64,000 nt of DNA from Bidens hawaiensis (GCA_021521415.1 JAIQDT010004235.1:186001-250000); one strand, 5' to 3'; positions 1 through 11,485 are shown, counted from the stretch's first letter. Notes: generated from the sequence alone by a model not told the origin. Numbers and translations: made by a program.

Positions 1-540
1 TTTTTGTCTCAGCCGTAGCGTTGACAACATACGCCAGGTAGGCACCGCACCCTCGCCTTAACAAACCCTCGGCTTTTATCATCGAAATGACTTTAAGCCC
101 AGTACTTTCCTTTTCACCATAAATCGTCACCGCACTACCATCCAAGGACTTTAACCTTATTATCCTACTCTTACACACTATCTGAGCTTCGTACTCGGAC
201 AACCAATCCATTCCCAAAACCACATCGAACCCACCTAAGGTCATTACGTACAAGGTAACAGGGAACTCATGTCCCTCTAATTCTATCTTACAGTCCTTAT
301 CCATTTTCATTATTTTAACCGAAGTGTCGCTAGCAGTTTCTACGATAAAAGTTTCAAACACTCGGCAACATTTCATTTTAGCTAATTTAATAAAGGGTGT
401 GGCTACGAAACTTCTATTCACACCTGAATCAAATAATACAGAAGTGGAAATACCGTTTACTAGAAAGGTACCTGTGACGACATCTGGAATCTTCTTAGCT
501 TGTTTTTGAGTTAGCATGTAGGCTCTAGTCTTTGACCTTG
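1..540 (-). pseudogene. E1 aspartic protease domain (partial)
   Basis: Continuation of the E1 gag-pol frame toward base 1. The retropepsin-like domain starts around KIPDVVTGTFLVNG, carries the catalytic LFDSG motif and ends with the [14 protein letters not shown] segment typical of Ty3/gypsy proteases. It would cut the Gag-Pol polyprotein in the virus-like particle. I saw no stop in this frame within the window, but the parent frame is already broken in gag, and the rest of pol lies outside. It follows the zinc-knuckle region of gag directly, as in single-frame chromoviruses. Confidence 0.8.
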
Positions 541-1784
541 TTGGTTCAGCATCCTTCTTTCCACTTCCTCTAGCACCACCATCGGTGCATTCCTTAGCAA
601 AATATCCCGGCTTACCGCACCTGTAACATGCGGGTTTTGCAGTACAATAGGGAGCATAATGCCCCACCTTTCCACACTTATAACAGGCATTCGATCCCAG
701 CCTGCATTCCCCACCATGAGCCTTACCACACTTATAACAAAGATCAGATCCCTTACCCCACTTGCACTCACCACCGTGCATCTTACCACATGTCTTGCAC
801 GATCTCTTCTCCCACACTTTCTTCTTCTTATCTTTGGAGTTCCATAACTGAGTACCGGGTCGCTTAGCATGATTGACCCACTTCTTTTATTTCTTCTCTT
901 CTTCCACCACAACATCATCCGCAGCCAGGTCTGCATAAACCATCTCTGCGAGCTCGACAGCATAGTCAAACGTAGCAGGTTTACTCGTCCTGACTAGCGT
1001 GCGGACTCTCTGTGGCAATCCTCTCACATAGAACTTGATCCTTTTAGCCTCAGAGTTAACCATATCGGGTACCAACCTATACATTCGGTTGAACAAGGTG
1101 GTATACTCACGATGTGTCATCGTTCCAGCTTTCAAGTTCAGGAACTTCGGCGTCAACACGGAACCTCTTCATCACTAACTCTTTCAGATCCTCCCACTTC
1201 AGAGCTTTAATCTCATCCCGGGTCTTTCTCTGCTCTACGCTCTCCCACCAATACATAGCTTCATCCCCGAATGATTGGGTGGCATAACCGACGACCTGGT
1301 CGGGACGACATTCGCTGATTCGGATAATTTTATCCATGGCGGTTATCCATTGAAGGGTAGCGATTGCGTCTCCTAAACCAGTCAGTTTCGGCGGGTCACA
1401 ACCCTTGAAGGACTTATAGTTGCACCAACCTCGGCCCCTCTTTCTATCAACAACCTTCACAGACCTTACCACACTCGAAGCCTCCCTCTCCCCCTCATCA
1501 TCTTTCCTACCATCTCCTCCTGCCCTTTCAGCGGTTCTTTCACGGCCTCCAGCAAACCCTTCAGCATTCATGTTTTTCACAGCAGCTGCTACCGCTTGAG
1601 CAATGGTCGTTTGAATTACGGGGTCCAGTTGAACTCCCTCGTTGTTACTCAGATTTCCACCGGCTGCACTTCCTTCTCCCTCAGCGTTAGTAGCCGCTCC
1701 TACCGATGGTTCTCGGACAACACGTGGCCAACCACGATGTCCCGTACGTCCTCCTCTTCCAGTAACTTTCTTAGCTCTAGCCAT
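541..1784 (-). pseudogene. E1 Gag (capsid and zinc knuckles), frameshifted
   Basis: Structural Gag protein. I chose the start MARAKK at 1784 over the further upstream ATG at 1808 because the Ala/Lys/Arg-rich N-terminus fits plant gypsy Gag. A Gly/Ala/Glu-rich leader is followed by the capsid domain (around FKGCDPPKLTGLGD to KFLNLKAGTMTHREYT), then by a Cys/His array. The frame breaks near 1150, where the capsid passes into another frame, and a TAA interrupts it at about 887-889 after a Glu/Lys run. Four Cys-rich knuckles follow between about 590 and 810: two short forms (C-x2-C-x3-H-x3-C) and two CCHC-like forms, CYKCGKVGHYAPYC and CYRCGKPGYFAKEC. The last has Tyr where the zinc-binding His is expected. 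Confidence 0.82.
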
Positions 1785-2185
1785 TCGTATTCTATAAGGA
1801 AAACACAAACGTCATCACTCAAGGAACTATTTAGTACAAGGATAGTAAGGCTAAAAGGTAATAACAGTGGCCAGCTGTGATTAGCTGATCACGTTACTTT
1901 CCGTGTCCTATACACTTCCCTTTATGAGTCTATTTGTGCTGGTTCTAATTTGAAACAGTCAATAAAAGCAAGCAATCAATTAATCCTATCCCTAACCTTC
2001 ACTTACCCTTCCTTTAGCAATTAAGCTAACATTTAAATTCATTATTTAACCATACACTTTACCTTTACTGAGCTTGCTTGAGTGACACATGGCATTCTTG
2101 GACTGGCATCTTCTTTCTTTTCTCACCTTAATCCCATTCTCTGTTCGAGTCTAAGCATGTAGGATGCTTAAATCTCTCGAACTTT
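1785..2185 (-). other. E1 leader between primer site and gag
   Basis: About 400 bases between the primer binding site and the Gag start. No additional open frame is visible, unlike elements E3 and E4, which have a further ORF in this place. Confidence 0.5.
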
Positions 2186-2197
2186 GCTCTGATACCA
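2186..2197 (-). other. E1 primer binding site (initiator tRNA-Met)
   Basis: Read on the minus strand this is TGGTATCAGAGC, the sequence complementary to the 3' end of plant initiator tRNA-Met and used to prime minus-strand DNA synthesis in many plant gypsy and copia elements. Three bases separate it from the LTR, which begins at 2201 on the plus strand. Confidence 0.92.
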
Positions 2198-2662
2198 ACA
2201 TGTAAGGCCCCGTTACCGGTACCTCACTTTTGGACGTTGGATTTACTCATCAACATAGTTCTATTTATCAAAGTTAATAAAAACATACGCGGAATATAAA
2301 AATTTCATAAACGTTGCATAATAAATTCATAACATGTCTTAAAACATTTACTTTGTCTTTCCAAAGTCAAAACATAACTTATAAAACATAGCAAGTCTTC
2401 AGATACCAGGCTTTTACTCTTCTGTCATGTGTCCCGCTCACGCCAGCTGTCGCATCCTACTCACCTGCGTGCATACTAAAAGTCAGCTACGCTGAGTGAG
2501 TTCTAGTTAATCATACATCATACAATACGTTTACTTACCCTCAATTACGCATCCGAAGATACATAATAATTTCTTTACTCATTTACTTTCATTACATAAT
2601 TTCATACATATGTTCATACTTTATTATTTTCACACTATATAATTACTGTTCATTTTATCTTA

Positions 2663-2925
2663 GATATTATTAGGGTCTGATCCCTCTTTCCTTTATCTAT
2701 CTCAGATATTATTAGGGTCTGATCCCTTTCTTGTCTATCTCAGATATTATTAGGGTCTGATCCCTCTTTCCTTTGTCTATCTCGGATATTATTAGGGTCT
2801 GATCCCTTTCTTGTCTATCTCAGATATTATTAGGGTCTGATCCCTTTTTACTTCTCTATCTCAGATATTATTAGGGTCTGATCCCTTTCTTCTCTATCTC
2901 AGATATTATTAGGGTCTGATCCCTT
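2663..2925 (-). repeat. 38-42 bp minisatellite in E1 LTR, 7 copies
   Basis: Seven tandem units. Each contains gatattattagggtctgat followed by a pyrimidine-rich spacer of variable length; unit starts lie near 2663, 2704, 2743, 2785, 2823, 2864 and 2902. The core is almost invariant while the spacer varies, which fits replication slippage. It lies about 460-725 bp from the primer-proximal end of the LTR. Confidence 0.9.
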
Positions 2926-3518
2926 ACTTCTTCATCTTCGTACATACTGTCTTTACCCACCCGTAATATACATATACTTTCTTTTATCATTCATACATAT
3001 TCATATGTTATACATATATCTAACATACACATTCAGCAATCATCATACCTCCCTTGTCAATACGTGTAATATCCGAAGATCGTTCACGTACCGACAAGCT
3101 TTCATTCACATTCAAAATATACATACATAAATAACATATAAATCATACATGGCATACACTTACCATTTAAGGTAAGTGTATTAACTATCACATCGAGTAT
3201 GCACACAGCCCTGAAAACATAACAAGGAAATGGGGCTAGAAACTCACCTGGATCCTGTTGCGCTCACCGTTTATCGTAATTCCTTTCTTTAACTGGGCTT
3301 GGCTAACTGTTAAATATATATATATATATATATTTAGTTAATTAACCGTTTACTTGATTAAGTTGGGTTATTTAGTTAACCTATGCATCATCTAAGTTGG
3401 GCTTTTTATTTATTTTAAATAGCACATGGGCTTAAGCCTGTGGGTTGAGCTAAGTCAGGCCCAACGGCCCATTACAGTTTATGAGTTCAGCTGGGTTCAG
3501 GTCCAAGCCCAAACTAGG

Positions 3519-3675
3519 TGTCCAAGAACCCCATTCTTGACCGAGAACCTATGTTCTTGGCCGAGAACACATGGCCACCGAAATCGATGGTCGACCGAGA
3601 ACTCTGGATCACCGAGAACTCTAATTGGCCGAAACCCACGCTGACCGAGTTCTCGCGTTGGCCAAGAACCCCAGA
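3519..3675 (-). repeat. Short 'ccgagaac' motif array in E1 LTR
   Basis: Irregular array of about eight copies of ccaagaac/ccgagaac spaced roughly 15-30 bp apart, lying upstream of the middle of the LTR. It creates several spurious short open frames on both strands that I do not regard as genes. Confidence 0.7.
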
Positions 3676-4288
3676 CGAAGTCTCCGATCATCGAGACCCC
3701 TGGTCTGATGCGTTCAGCTCAGGTTCCTACCCTTAAACCCATCCTATAACGGCTAACGGTCCATGGTTATACTTTTGATCATCCAAAGCCCAACCACCTT
3801 AACCTTTCTTCATTCGTAACCTCCCGTTAACCTCACGGCTTCAATATCTAGCCCATTCTAGTCATAAAGGTTGAACCTTTAATCTAAAAGGTTCTTTAAG
3901 CTAGTTCTAGGGTTTCATTCATGAGCCGTATATAACCATATATTCATTAAGTTCGTTTTAATCATCAAGTTTGCATTTTTATGAAGCATCTAGACCCGAT
4001 ATAATCTAGGATCAAGTTTCATAGCAAATCGTTTACAAAAAACGTAACCTTTATGTAAGGAACATACCTTTTTGATGTTTCTATGTTACGGCTAGGCTTG
4101 ATTATGAACTTGGATCTTGTAGTTAGCTTGAATATCGAGGATAGTTCGAGGATCTTGACTTGCTTGACCTTGGATCTCACTCTCTATCTTGCGGCCGAAA
4201 AAGGAAAGGTTGGGTGTATGTTTTAGGTGTAGAGAGAGAATAAGATGTATAAGATGGATGGAAATGGAAAGATTTAGGGTTTAAGGGG

Positions 4289-4296
4289 TATTTATA
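4289..4296 (-). promoter_or_regulatory. TATA box of E1 LTR promoter
   Basis: On the minus strand TATAAATA followed by CCCC, about 185 bp into the LTR from its outer end. The solo LTR of the same family has the equivalent tataaatacccc near 20837, also preceded by the conserved ggccttaggtccatgggctt block. This is the expected site for the element's transcription start about 30 bp downstream. Confidence 0.75.
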
Positions 4297-4504
4297 CTGC
4301 CTTAAGCCCATGGACCTAAGGCCCATATTTCCTTTTTAGTCCATGCTTAATTCTCTTTAATTAGCCTACTTATCTTCCCTTTATACCATTTTACTATTTA
4401 TTTATTAACTCAAGTAACTTTTTTGTCATAACGAGTCAATATACTATATTATTTATTATACAAAATTTTGGGATGTTACATCTTAGTTCTTCGAGCTCGT
4501 GAAT

Positions 4505-5487
4505 TTAATCTTCTCGGTTTTTACCAGCGGACATTAGATCAAAATTCACTACTCTTAGAGCCCAATACACTTTGTGTTTTAGTTCTACGGGTAGATGACA
4601 TACCTTCCCATAAACAAGTTTGATTGGTGTTGATCCTATAGGGGTTTTGTAAGCCGTCCTGAGGGCCCACAAAGCGTCATCTAACTTTTCTGCCCAATTT
4701 TTGCGATTCATTCCTATTGTTCTTTCTAAAATCCTTTTAATTCCTCGATTCGAGACCTTTACTTTCCCACTAGTCTGAGGGTGATATGGTGTTGCCAGTC
4801 GGTGGTGAACCCATATCATGCTAAGACTTTGTCCATCAGAGAGTTACAGAAGTGGGTACCTCTGTCGCTGATTAGGACTTTCGGAGTACCGAATCGTGAA
4901 AATAACTTTTTCAGAAATTTTACTACAACCCGAGTATCATTAGTGGGAAGAGCTTGAGCTTCTACACATTTAGACACATAGTCGACTGCTACTAGGATGT
5001 ACTTATTTCCGGATGAGTTAGGAAAAGGGCCCATAAAATCTATTCCCCATACATTAAAGACCTCACAAAATTGAATGCCTTTTTGAGCCATCTCATTTTT
5101 GGCTGAGATGTTTCCGGCTCTTTGACAAGCATCGCATTCTTGGATCAAAGCATGTGTGTCTTTGTATATGGTGGGCCAGAAAAATCTTGCATCAAATACT
5201 TTTCTGACTGTAGTGGCGGTACTTTGGTGCCCACTAGTAGGTCCTTCATGACAGTGTTTGAGAATATCTAAGGCTTCCTTTCCTGATACACACCTACAAA
5301 TAACCTGATCGGCCCCTATCCTAAACAAGTATGGATCTTCCCAGAAGTAGAACTTAAGGTCGGAGAAGAATTGCTTTTGTTGCTGATGAGTTAGCCCTTT
5401 TCTTAGAATTCTACAAGCCAGATAGTTTGCGAAGTCGGCAAACCAAGGACTTTCATCCTTTTCCTGCATGGCTTCTTGGATATGCAT
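4505..5487 (-). pseudogene. E2 integrase, truncated and catalytic Glu lost
   Basis: Integrase inserts the cDNA into host DNA. The N-terminal HHCC zinc finger is visible (HCHEG...SGHQS to CDACQRAG), then the core with the first Asp in WGIDFMGPF and the second in ISDRGTHF. A small frameshift at 4816-4819 splits the core into two overlapping frames. In the second part the segment after HPQTSG reads KVKVSN, where this family has a Glu at the second Val-flanked position, so the third member of the D,D,E triad appears replaced by Lys. The frame ends at the E1 insertion. Both faults predict an inactive enzyme. Confidence 0.83.
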
Positions 5488-6638
5488 GAGAACTTCGTGT
5501 GGAAAATTATCATCGATAATTTCTTTGTGAAGTTCTTCTGAAGCTGGGCATTCTAAGCGTGAAAGATGGTCTGCGGCTACATTCTCTGCTCCCCTTTTGT
5601 CTTTGACTTCTGTGTCGAATTCTTGGAGTAGTAGAATCCATCTGATAAGTCTGGGTTTGGCATCCTGCTTGTTGAAGAGGTATTGTATGGCGGCATGGTC
5701 GGTGTAAACTATGGTTTTGTAAATAACTAGGTAGGATCTAAACTTTTCAAAGGCGAAAACTACTGCTAATAACTCATTTTTTGTTGTGGTGTAGTTTTCT
5801 TATGCATTATTAAGAGTTTTACTAGCATAGTAAATTGGGTGAAAGTGTTTTTCTTTGCGTTGTCCGAGTACGGCTCCAACTGCAAAGTCACTTGCATCGC
5901 ACATGATCTCGAATGAAAGGGTCCAATCGGGTGTAGTCATGATTGTTGCGTTGACAAGTTTGTCTTTTAATATGTTGAATGATTCAACACATTCTTTAGA
6001 GAAGACGAATGGTGCGTCTTTCTCTAAAAGTTTGGTCATATGTCTAGAAGTTTTGGAAAAGTCTTTTATGAAACGACGGTAGAATCCTGCATGACCTAGA
6101 AAACTTCTAATGGCTCTGACTAAAGTTGGCGGTGGAAGTTTGGATATGGTTTCTATTTTGGCCCTATAAACTTCTAGTCCTTCTTGGGATATCTTGTGAC
6201 CGAGAACAATGCCCTCTTTTACCATAAAGTGGCATTTTTCCCAGTTGAGTACTAAATTTACTTCTTCACACCTAGTCAACATTTTTTCGAGGTTTTTCAG
6301 ACAATGATCGAAGGAGTCTCCAAAGACTGAGAAGTCGTCCATGAAAACTTCCATAGAGTGTTCGATCATTTCATGAAAAATGGCCACCATGAAACGTTGG
6401 AAGGTGGCCGGAGCATTACATAGTCCAAATGGCATTCTTCGATAGGCGAAGGTTCCATACGGACATGTAAAGGTTGTTTTCTCCTGATCTTCAGGAGCGA
6501 TGGTAATTTGAAAGTATCAAGAGAAACCATCAAGAAAACAGTAGAACATTTTTCCAGATAAACGTTCAAGCATTTAATCAATAAAAGGAAGTGGAAAATG
6601 ATCTTTTCTTGTGGCGTCATTAAGCTTCCGGCAGTCAA
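5488..6638 (-). pseudogene. E2 reverse transcriptase C-part and RNase H
   Basis: Copies RNA to cDNA and degrades the RNA strand. The frame contains MPFGLCNAPATFQ, the catalytic FMDDFSVFGDSF motif (polymerase Asp pair), the thumb segment GHAGFYRRFIKDFS and then RNase H with [17 protein letters not shown], the YTDH motif and the final HLSRLE. The frame is broken by TAA at about 5800-5802, where the family has Gln, by a stop near 6516 in the palm segment and by an overlap with the upstream frame at 6574-6638. Confidence 0.83.
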
Positions 6639-7779
6639 TGCAAACTCGCCAGCCTGTGATGGTCCTCATTGGTATTAGCTCGTCCTTCTCGTTCATTACT
6701 ACTGTCATTCCTCCCTTCTTGGATACTACTTGAAGGGGACTAACCCAATGTGAATCTGAGATTGGGTAGATTAATCTGGCATCAAGGAGTTTGATTACTT
6801 CCTTCCTCATAACATCTTTCATGTAGGGATTGAGACGTCTTTGATGCTGGACCACGGGTTTGTATTCTTCTTCCATGAGGATTTTGTGAGTACAAAATGA
6901 AGGACTGATGCCCTTGATATCCATGATCTTCCATGCGATAGCCTTCTTATGGTTTTTGAGAACCTTAAGAAGTTCGTCTTTCTCTTCTTTAGAAAGGTGA
7001 GATAAAATAATTTCTGGGAGTTGGGAGTCTTTTTCCAGAAAGGCGTATTCAAGATGGTTTGGTAGTTCTTTTAATTCTAAGACTGGTGGTTCTTTGATTG
7101 ATGGTTTTGATTTTTCATTGCATTTAGTGATCTCACATACTACTTCTGATGCTTCTATATAGTTATTCACTGTATTGAGATTATCGTTTTCTAAAATGGT
7201 TTTGGTAATAGTGTCTGTTAAGATTTGTGTTTCTAATGAGGAATTAAGGGAAGATTTCTGCACATAGCAACTCACGATAGAATTGATAACGTCAACACAG
7301 TATAATGTGTCATCGTGATGTTGCGGATATTGCATAGATTTTCCTATGTCAAAAGTTATTTCCTCGTCATTGACCATGAGAGTGAGTTTGCCGGTGCAAA
7401 CATCAATAATAGCCTTTGTGGTGGCTAAAAAGGGTCTTCCTAAAATTAGAGGTACACTTTTGTCTTCCTCCATGTCTAGAATCACAAAACCTACTGGGAA
7501 AACAAACTTTTCAATTTTGACAAGCATGTTTTCAACAATGCCCCGAGGATATTTAATGAATCGGTCAGCTAACTGAATGCTCATGCATGTGGGCTTTGGT
7601 TCTCCTATCCCTAGTTTCTCAAAAACCGCATAACGCATTAAATTAATACTAGCTCCTAGGTCAGCCAGGGCATTGCTAACAGATAAATTTCCTATGAGAC
7701 AAGGGATAGTAAAACTCCCTGGATCGGTCATTTTCGGTGGCAACTTGCTTTGGAAAACAGCTGAGCATTCTTTACTCAA
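6574..7779 (-). CDS. E2 protease and reverse transcriptase N-part
   Basis: Open for 401 codons. The N-terminal half is the retropepsin domain: NALADLGASINLM carries the catalytic Asp in an Asp-Leu-Gly variant usual for Athila, and PLILGRPFL is the second conserved segment. The second half enters reverse transcriptase: RRLNPYMKD, LLDARLIYPISDSHWVSPLQ, VCIDCRKLNDATRKDHFPLPF. It ends where the polymerase passes into another frame. It is the longest open part of E2 but encodes only a polyprotein piece, so it is not expected to be functional alone. Confidence 0.82.
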   Translation of the reverse strand: MSKECSAVFQSKLPPKMTDPGSFTIPCLIGNLSVSNALADLGASINLMRYAVFEKLGIGEPKPTCMSIQLADRFIKYPRGIVENMLVKIEKFVFPVGFVILDMEEDKSVPLILGRPFLATTKAIIDVCTGKLTLMVNDEEITFDIGKSMQYPQHHDDTLYCVDVINSIVSCYVQKSSLNSSLETQILTDTITKTILENDNLNTVNNYIEASEVVCEITKCNEKSKPSIKEPPVLELKELPNHLEYAFLEKDSQLPEIILSHLSKEEKDELLKVLKNHKKAIAWKIMDIKGISPSFCTHKILMEEEYKPVVQHQRRLNPYMKDVMRKEVIKLLDARLIYPISDSHWVSPLQVVSKKGGMTVVMNEKDELIPMRTITGWRVCIDCRKLNDATRKDHFPLPFID

Positions 7780-8072
7780 GGTGACATGCGAGAGTTCCTC
7801 CAGCTTCCTTTAATTGGTCAGCACTTCTTTAAGAAACTCTGTTTCAGCCATCCAGGGTATGGAATAGGTGGAACATAAGTTTGGACTGGTTCCTTAGGTT
7901 GTACGGTGCCTGTTGGGATCATTTTTTTCTGCGTTTTATCAGGGGATTCCTTCTCCATAATTGGTTCTGAAGTTGGTGAGGCAACAGTGGTTGTGCCACT
8001 TCTTAATGTAACAGCGTTGGCTGCTGCATTTGGGTTTGTTATAGTGTTGCTTGGAAGAGCGCCGGGTGGTCT
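7780..8072 (-). other. E2 gag-protease junction, no clear frame
   Basis: About 290 bases joining gag to the protease frame, with several stops in all minus-strand frames. It probably derives from the variable linker of the Gag-Pol polyprotein. Confidence 0.4.
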
Positions 8073-9480
8073 TTAGAATAATTGTCGGGCAATTTTTCCG
8101 ATTTGAGTTTCTAGATTCTGTAATGATGCTTGTTGACTTTTTAGGTCAGCTTCATGTTTTAACAATACTCCTCTAATATCAACAGCTCTTGAGTCGACCT
8201 TCTTTTCTGCTTCATTTGTCTTGGTCATGATTTGAATCAATATTTCTTCGATTTTCGAGTAGCTCGGAATTTGATGGTTACTGGAACTTTGATCTTGGAA
8301 TTGGGGTTTAGGTTGGAAGGATTGATTTGTCGGTCTTTTCTCGAATCCGGGTAGGGGTTGAGTGTTACCTCCGTCTTTCCAACTGAAAGTCGGGTGGTTT
8401 CTCTGTCCTAGATAGTAGTTGTTGCTGAAAGCGTTGTTCTGCCGAGCGATGAAATTGACTTCTTCAATGGCCATGATGACTTGTTTGCAGTCACTTGCTT
8501 TATGATTTCCTCCACAAGTGTCACAGGTGAGTCTGGTTTTTGATAGCTCGGCTTGAAGTTGCTCGAATTTTTTAGAAAGGGCTTCAAGCTGTGCTGTGAC
8601 AAGAGTGTTGGAATCAATGTGGTGTATTCCTTTATGGGTTGGTGTAGATCTTGGTGGGTTGTAAGCGAAACTCTTCTTTGCGGCTTTCTCCAGGACTTCA
8701 AATGCTTCGTTAGGTGATTTGGATCCCAGGTCTTCACCAGCGATTTGGTCGATGGCCTGTTTGTTTTGACTGGATTGTGCGTCAAAGAAAGTTTGTACTT
8801 GTAACCATATGCTCAGTCCATGGTGTGGGCATCTTCTCAGAAGACTTTTGTATCTTTCCGATGCTGCGTGTAGCGATTCATCATCATCTGTCGGAATCCA
8901 GTAATGCTGGCTCAGTATTTGGCAGTTTTATCAAGCGGAAAGTATTTGAGGAGAAACTGTTCAACCATCTGGTCCCAGGTAGTGATGGAACCAGAGGAAA
9001 TGGATTCTTTCCATTATAAGGCTTGACCCCTTAGAGAGAAAGGAAATATTTTGAGTTTGATTTAATCTTCTGAACAGCTTTGAATTTTAAAGGTTCTGTA
9101 GATTCATAGGAATCGACATATGTGAGAAAGAGGGTCTTTATCGAGGAGACCGTGAAATTGAACTAAATTTTCCACCATGTGAATGGTGCTTGATTTGATT
9201 TTGAAATGTTCAGTGATATCGGGTGGAGCCACTCCATTGTCGTAGCCTTAGATAGTTGGCTTGGCATATTGGCTCATGTTCGGCTCATTGTTCTGGGCCG
9301 CCATCATTTTTTCGATTTGATTTTCTCCTGATGTGGTGGCGTCTACTGATTCGTCTTTGATTGTTTCGGCGGTTTCTGCTGTCCGTTTATGTGCTCGTCG
9401 ACGAAAGAGTCGTTCCGGTTCAGAAATTGGAGAAACAAGCTCAGGCTCAAAAGTAGAGGAGATACATGGGACTAAATCAA
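8073..9480 (-). pseudogene. E2 Gag, multiply broken
   Basis: Athila-type Gag. Traces of the N-terminus occur near 9300-9480 (the acidic segment EPERLFRRRAHKR and later NNEPNMSQYA), but no ATG opens this frame. Capsid-like pieces follow with several stops and frame changes. Around 8500-8540 there is one Cys-rich knuckle, CDTCGGNHKASDC. The last part (from 8474) is open: IEEVNFIARQNN, SNNYYLGQRNHPTFSW, then a helical C-terminus with Gln/Lys-rich heptads. Structural protein of the particle; clearly decayed here. Confidence 0.75.
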
Positions 9481-9758
9481 AATTAAAACTAAAGTAAAAG
9501 TTAGCTAATGTAAATTAAAGGTTAGTCTAAGTTAAACTACGAGTTAGGCTAAGCTATTTTAAACTAAACTAAGGTCTAAATTAATTAATCTAAAGTAAAG
9601 GTTAGGTAAATAAAGGTTAAAATTAGGCTAGCCGTAAAATTATATATTTTAGCATTTAGTAAAAAAAATAAAGATAAAATAAAATAGAAGTTAAAAATTT
9701 TTACAATTATAGAAAATGATTAATTTAAAACTTGGATCGTTCTTAGAAACGTACCGTG

Positions 9759-9776
9759 TCCCCGGCAACGGTGCCA
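9759..9776 (-). other. E2 primer binding site (tRNA-Asp type)
   Basis: On the minus strand TGGCACCGTTGCCGGGGA. It differs at one base from the TGGCGCCGTTGCCGGGGA site known for Athila/Calypso elements and attributed to tRNA-Asp. The LTR starts 7 bases away at 9784. Confidence 0.88.
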
Positions 9777-11083
9777 AAAAACTTGATGTGTGCTGTGCGT
9801 TGCGGTTAATTATTAATAGATTGAATGATTTGTTTTTGCACAAAATCGTGTTTTAAATTTATAAAAGTGATTTCTACAAAGACTAAACACACACAAAATA
9901 GGCAAGTGTACCTATCGTATATGTAGAATAGTATTGGTAAGAACCAAGTATCGATCCGTGGACACAAATGTTTCTAATGATAAATCGTCGTTTTACTTTA
10001 ATCGGAGGTTTTAATCATTTTGGGGTTAATTTTTGAAATTTTTATAAAATATAAATACTTATATATAATATATTGGTGACCAAGACGAGAGATTCTAAAC
10101 GAGTAGTTCAATTACGTGAAGGTTACTATCTAAGATCAAGAATCCACTCCATTTTAGCATTGATAATTAATATTCAAACATGTGGTAAAATTGCTGTAGC
10201 AATATATGATAGATAGCTCCTTAAGCCTTAAGTGGGCATCTTTGGAACTAAGGAGGTAACATGCGCATTTTAAAGTCCATCCTTTCCTAATGTCATGTTA
10301 CCTCAAGAATGTCAATTTAAGTTGGCAAGTAGTTTCGTAAAGTAGAAAGATTAGGATTGACTTCGATTTCTCAAATACCAATTCTAACAACTTCGGGTGG
10401 TTTTAGTTAACTCACACAACCTCCTCTTGGTTGATTTAAGTAGGTTATATTTACACATTCGATTAACATATGATTTCTTTAACTAGCATGATATCCTAAG
10501 CAAAGCCATTTTCGGATTACCAAGACTTAGAGAAATAGATCATAACTTATTTCTCATCATTTCTAAATACAATATAAGGATCCATGTTTCGATAATTTAT
10601 CAAAGTATTTCTATCTTTCAAGAACATGAATCGATCATGAATGATTGCCAATAGAATTGACAATCACCAACTTTGAATTGTTGATTTAAGATGGTGAAAC
10701 ATTTCTCATCAAAAGATAATTGCAAGATAACCATGTACTTTACTAGACTAAACCAAATGTTTTAAATAATCATCAAGTAAAACAAAGCTTCTTCATAGAT
10801 TTTAGATGGTAAATGGAGTTTAGCTCATAATGAGCATGATGATAAACATTAAGATGAATGATGATAACAAATACATGATTAAACTTGGAACGATCTAACC
10901 AAATGTAGATGAATCTTCCTTCTTAATGATGATGATGATGGTTGATGATGATGGTTGATGGTGATGACCTCCAAGCCTTCAAACTCTTCACTAGATCTTC
11001 AATATGAGTGTTAGTGTGTGTTTTTATAGGAGAAAACCGGATAGAACTCTTTTCAAGGCACACCTCTCAAATGATACAAGAGC

Positions 11084-11097
11084 CTCTATTTATAGGC
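11084..11097 (-). promoter_or_regulatory. TATA box of Athila LTR
   Basis: On the minus strand CCTATAAATAGAGG, a strong plant TATA consensus, lying directly downstream (in transcription sense) of the palindrome array 11112-11485. Transcription would begin near 11055 and proceed through the primer site to gag. Confidence 0.75.
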
Positions 11098-11111
11098 TGT
11101 CTGGAGATAGA

Positions 11112-11485
11112 AGCACGGCCCCGTGCTTTATTAAGCACGACCCCGTGTCTACGTGTCTCAGTTCCTGAGGCACGGCCCCGTGCTTTTTTAGTGACATGTG
11201 CTAATTCTTTTTGTCGTTTCTGAAAGGTGACCACGGCCCCATGCTTTCTGAGGCACGGCCCCGTGCTTTTTAGTGACATGTGCTAATTCTTTTTGTCGTT
11301 TCTGAAAGATGACCACGGCCCCATGTCCAATGAAGCACGGCCCCATGTCTAGTTGTCCACTGTTTTGTCTTTTCTTGTGGATTTTTGTCTTTTCTGATAG
11401 GTAAGAACGGCCCCGTGCTTCCAGAAGCACAGCCCCGTGTTTCCAGAATCACAACCCCATGCTTTCTGAAGCACAGTCCCATGTT
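11112..11485 (-). repeat. Array of 11 cacggccccgtg palindromes upstream of the TATA box
   Basis: Eleven near-copies of gcacggccccgtgc in about 370 bp. The first copies are perfect, and those furthest from the TATA box are decayed to forms such as cacaaccccatg by C-to-T or G-to-A changes. Part of the array is a larger tandem duplication (two copies of agtgacatgtgctaattc with flanks). Short open frames here are repeat artefacts. Confidence 0.85.

Larger units (their letters stand above)
1..4480 (-). mobile_element. E1: Tekay-like Ty3/gypsy chromovirus, 5' half
   Basis: Partial LTR retrotransposon read on the minus strand. In its own order it shows a 5' LTR (4480 to 2201), an initiator-Met primer site (2197 to 2186), gag from 1784 and an aspartic protease running to the window edge. 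Reverse transcriptase, integrase and the 3' LTR lie beyond base 1. The LTR ends in TGTAA...TTACA. The element sits inside the integrase of the Athila element E2, whose sequence resumes at 4481, so E1 is the younger of the two. The other flank is outside the window, so its target duplication cannot be tested. Clade assignment rests on gag, primer site and LTR type and is inference. Gag carries a frameshift and a stop, so this copy is not autonomous. Confidence 0.85.
2201..4480 (-). repeat. E1 5' LTR (2280 bp)
   Basis: Bounded by TGTAA at 2201 and TTACA at 4480 in inverted arrangement, next to the primer site on one side and to interrupted Athila integrase on the other. It contains a TATA box (4289-4296, minus) and two private minisatellites (2663-2925 and 3519-3675). 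It matches the solo LTR 20676-22782 in the TATA region, near the tRNA-proximal end and in the block around 3150-3260, so both belong to one family. The two differ strongly inside the minisatellites. Confidence 0.9.

Noticed and set aside
2663..2925. Regularly spaced repeats resembling a CRISPR array
   Set aside because: Eukaryotic LTR context; the spacers are pyrimidine-rich variants of each other, not unique; no cas genes.
3426..3736. Short open frames on both strands
   Set aside because: They fall in the ccgagaac motif array of the E1 LTR and have no protein character.
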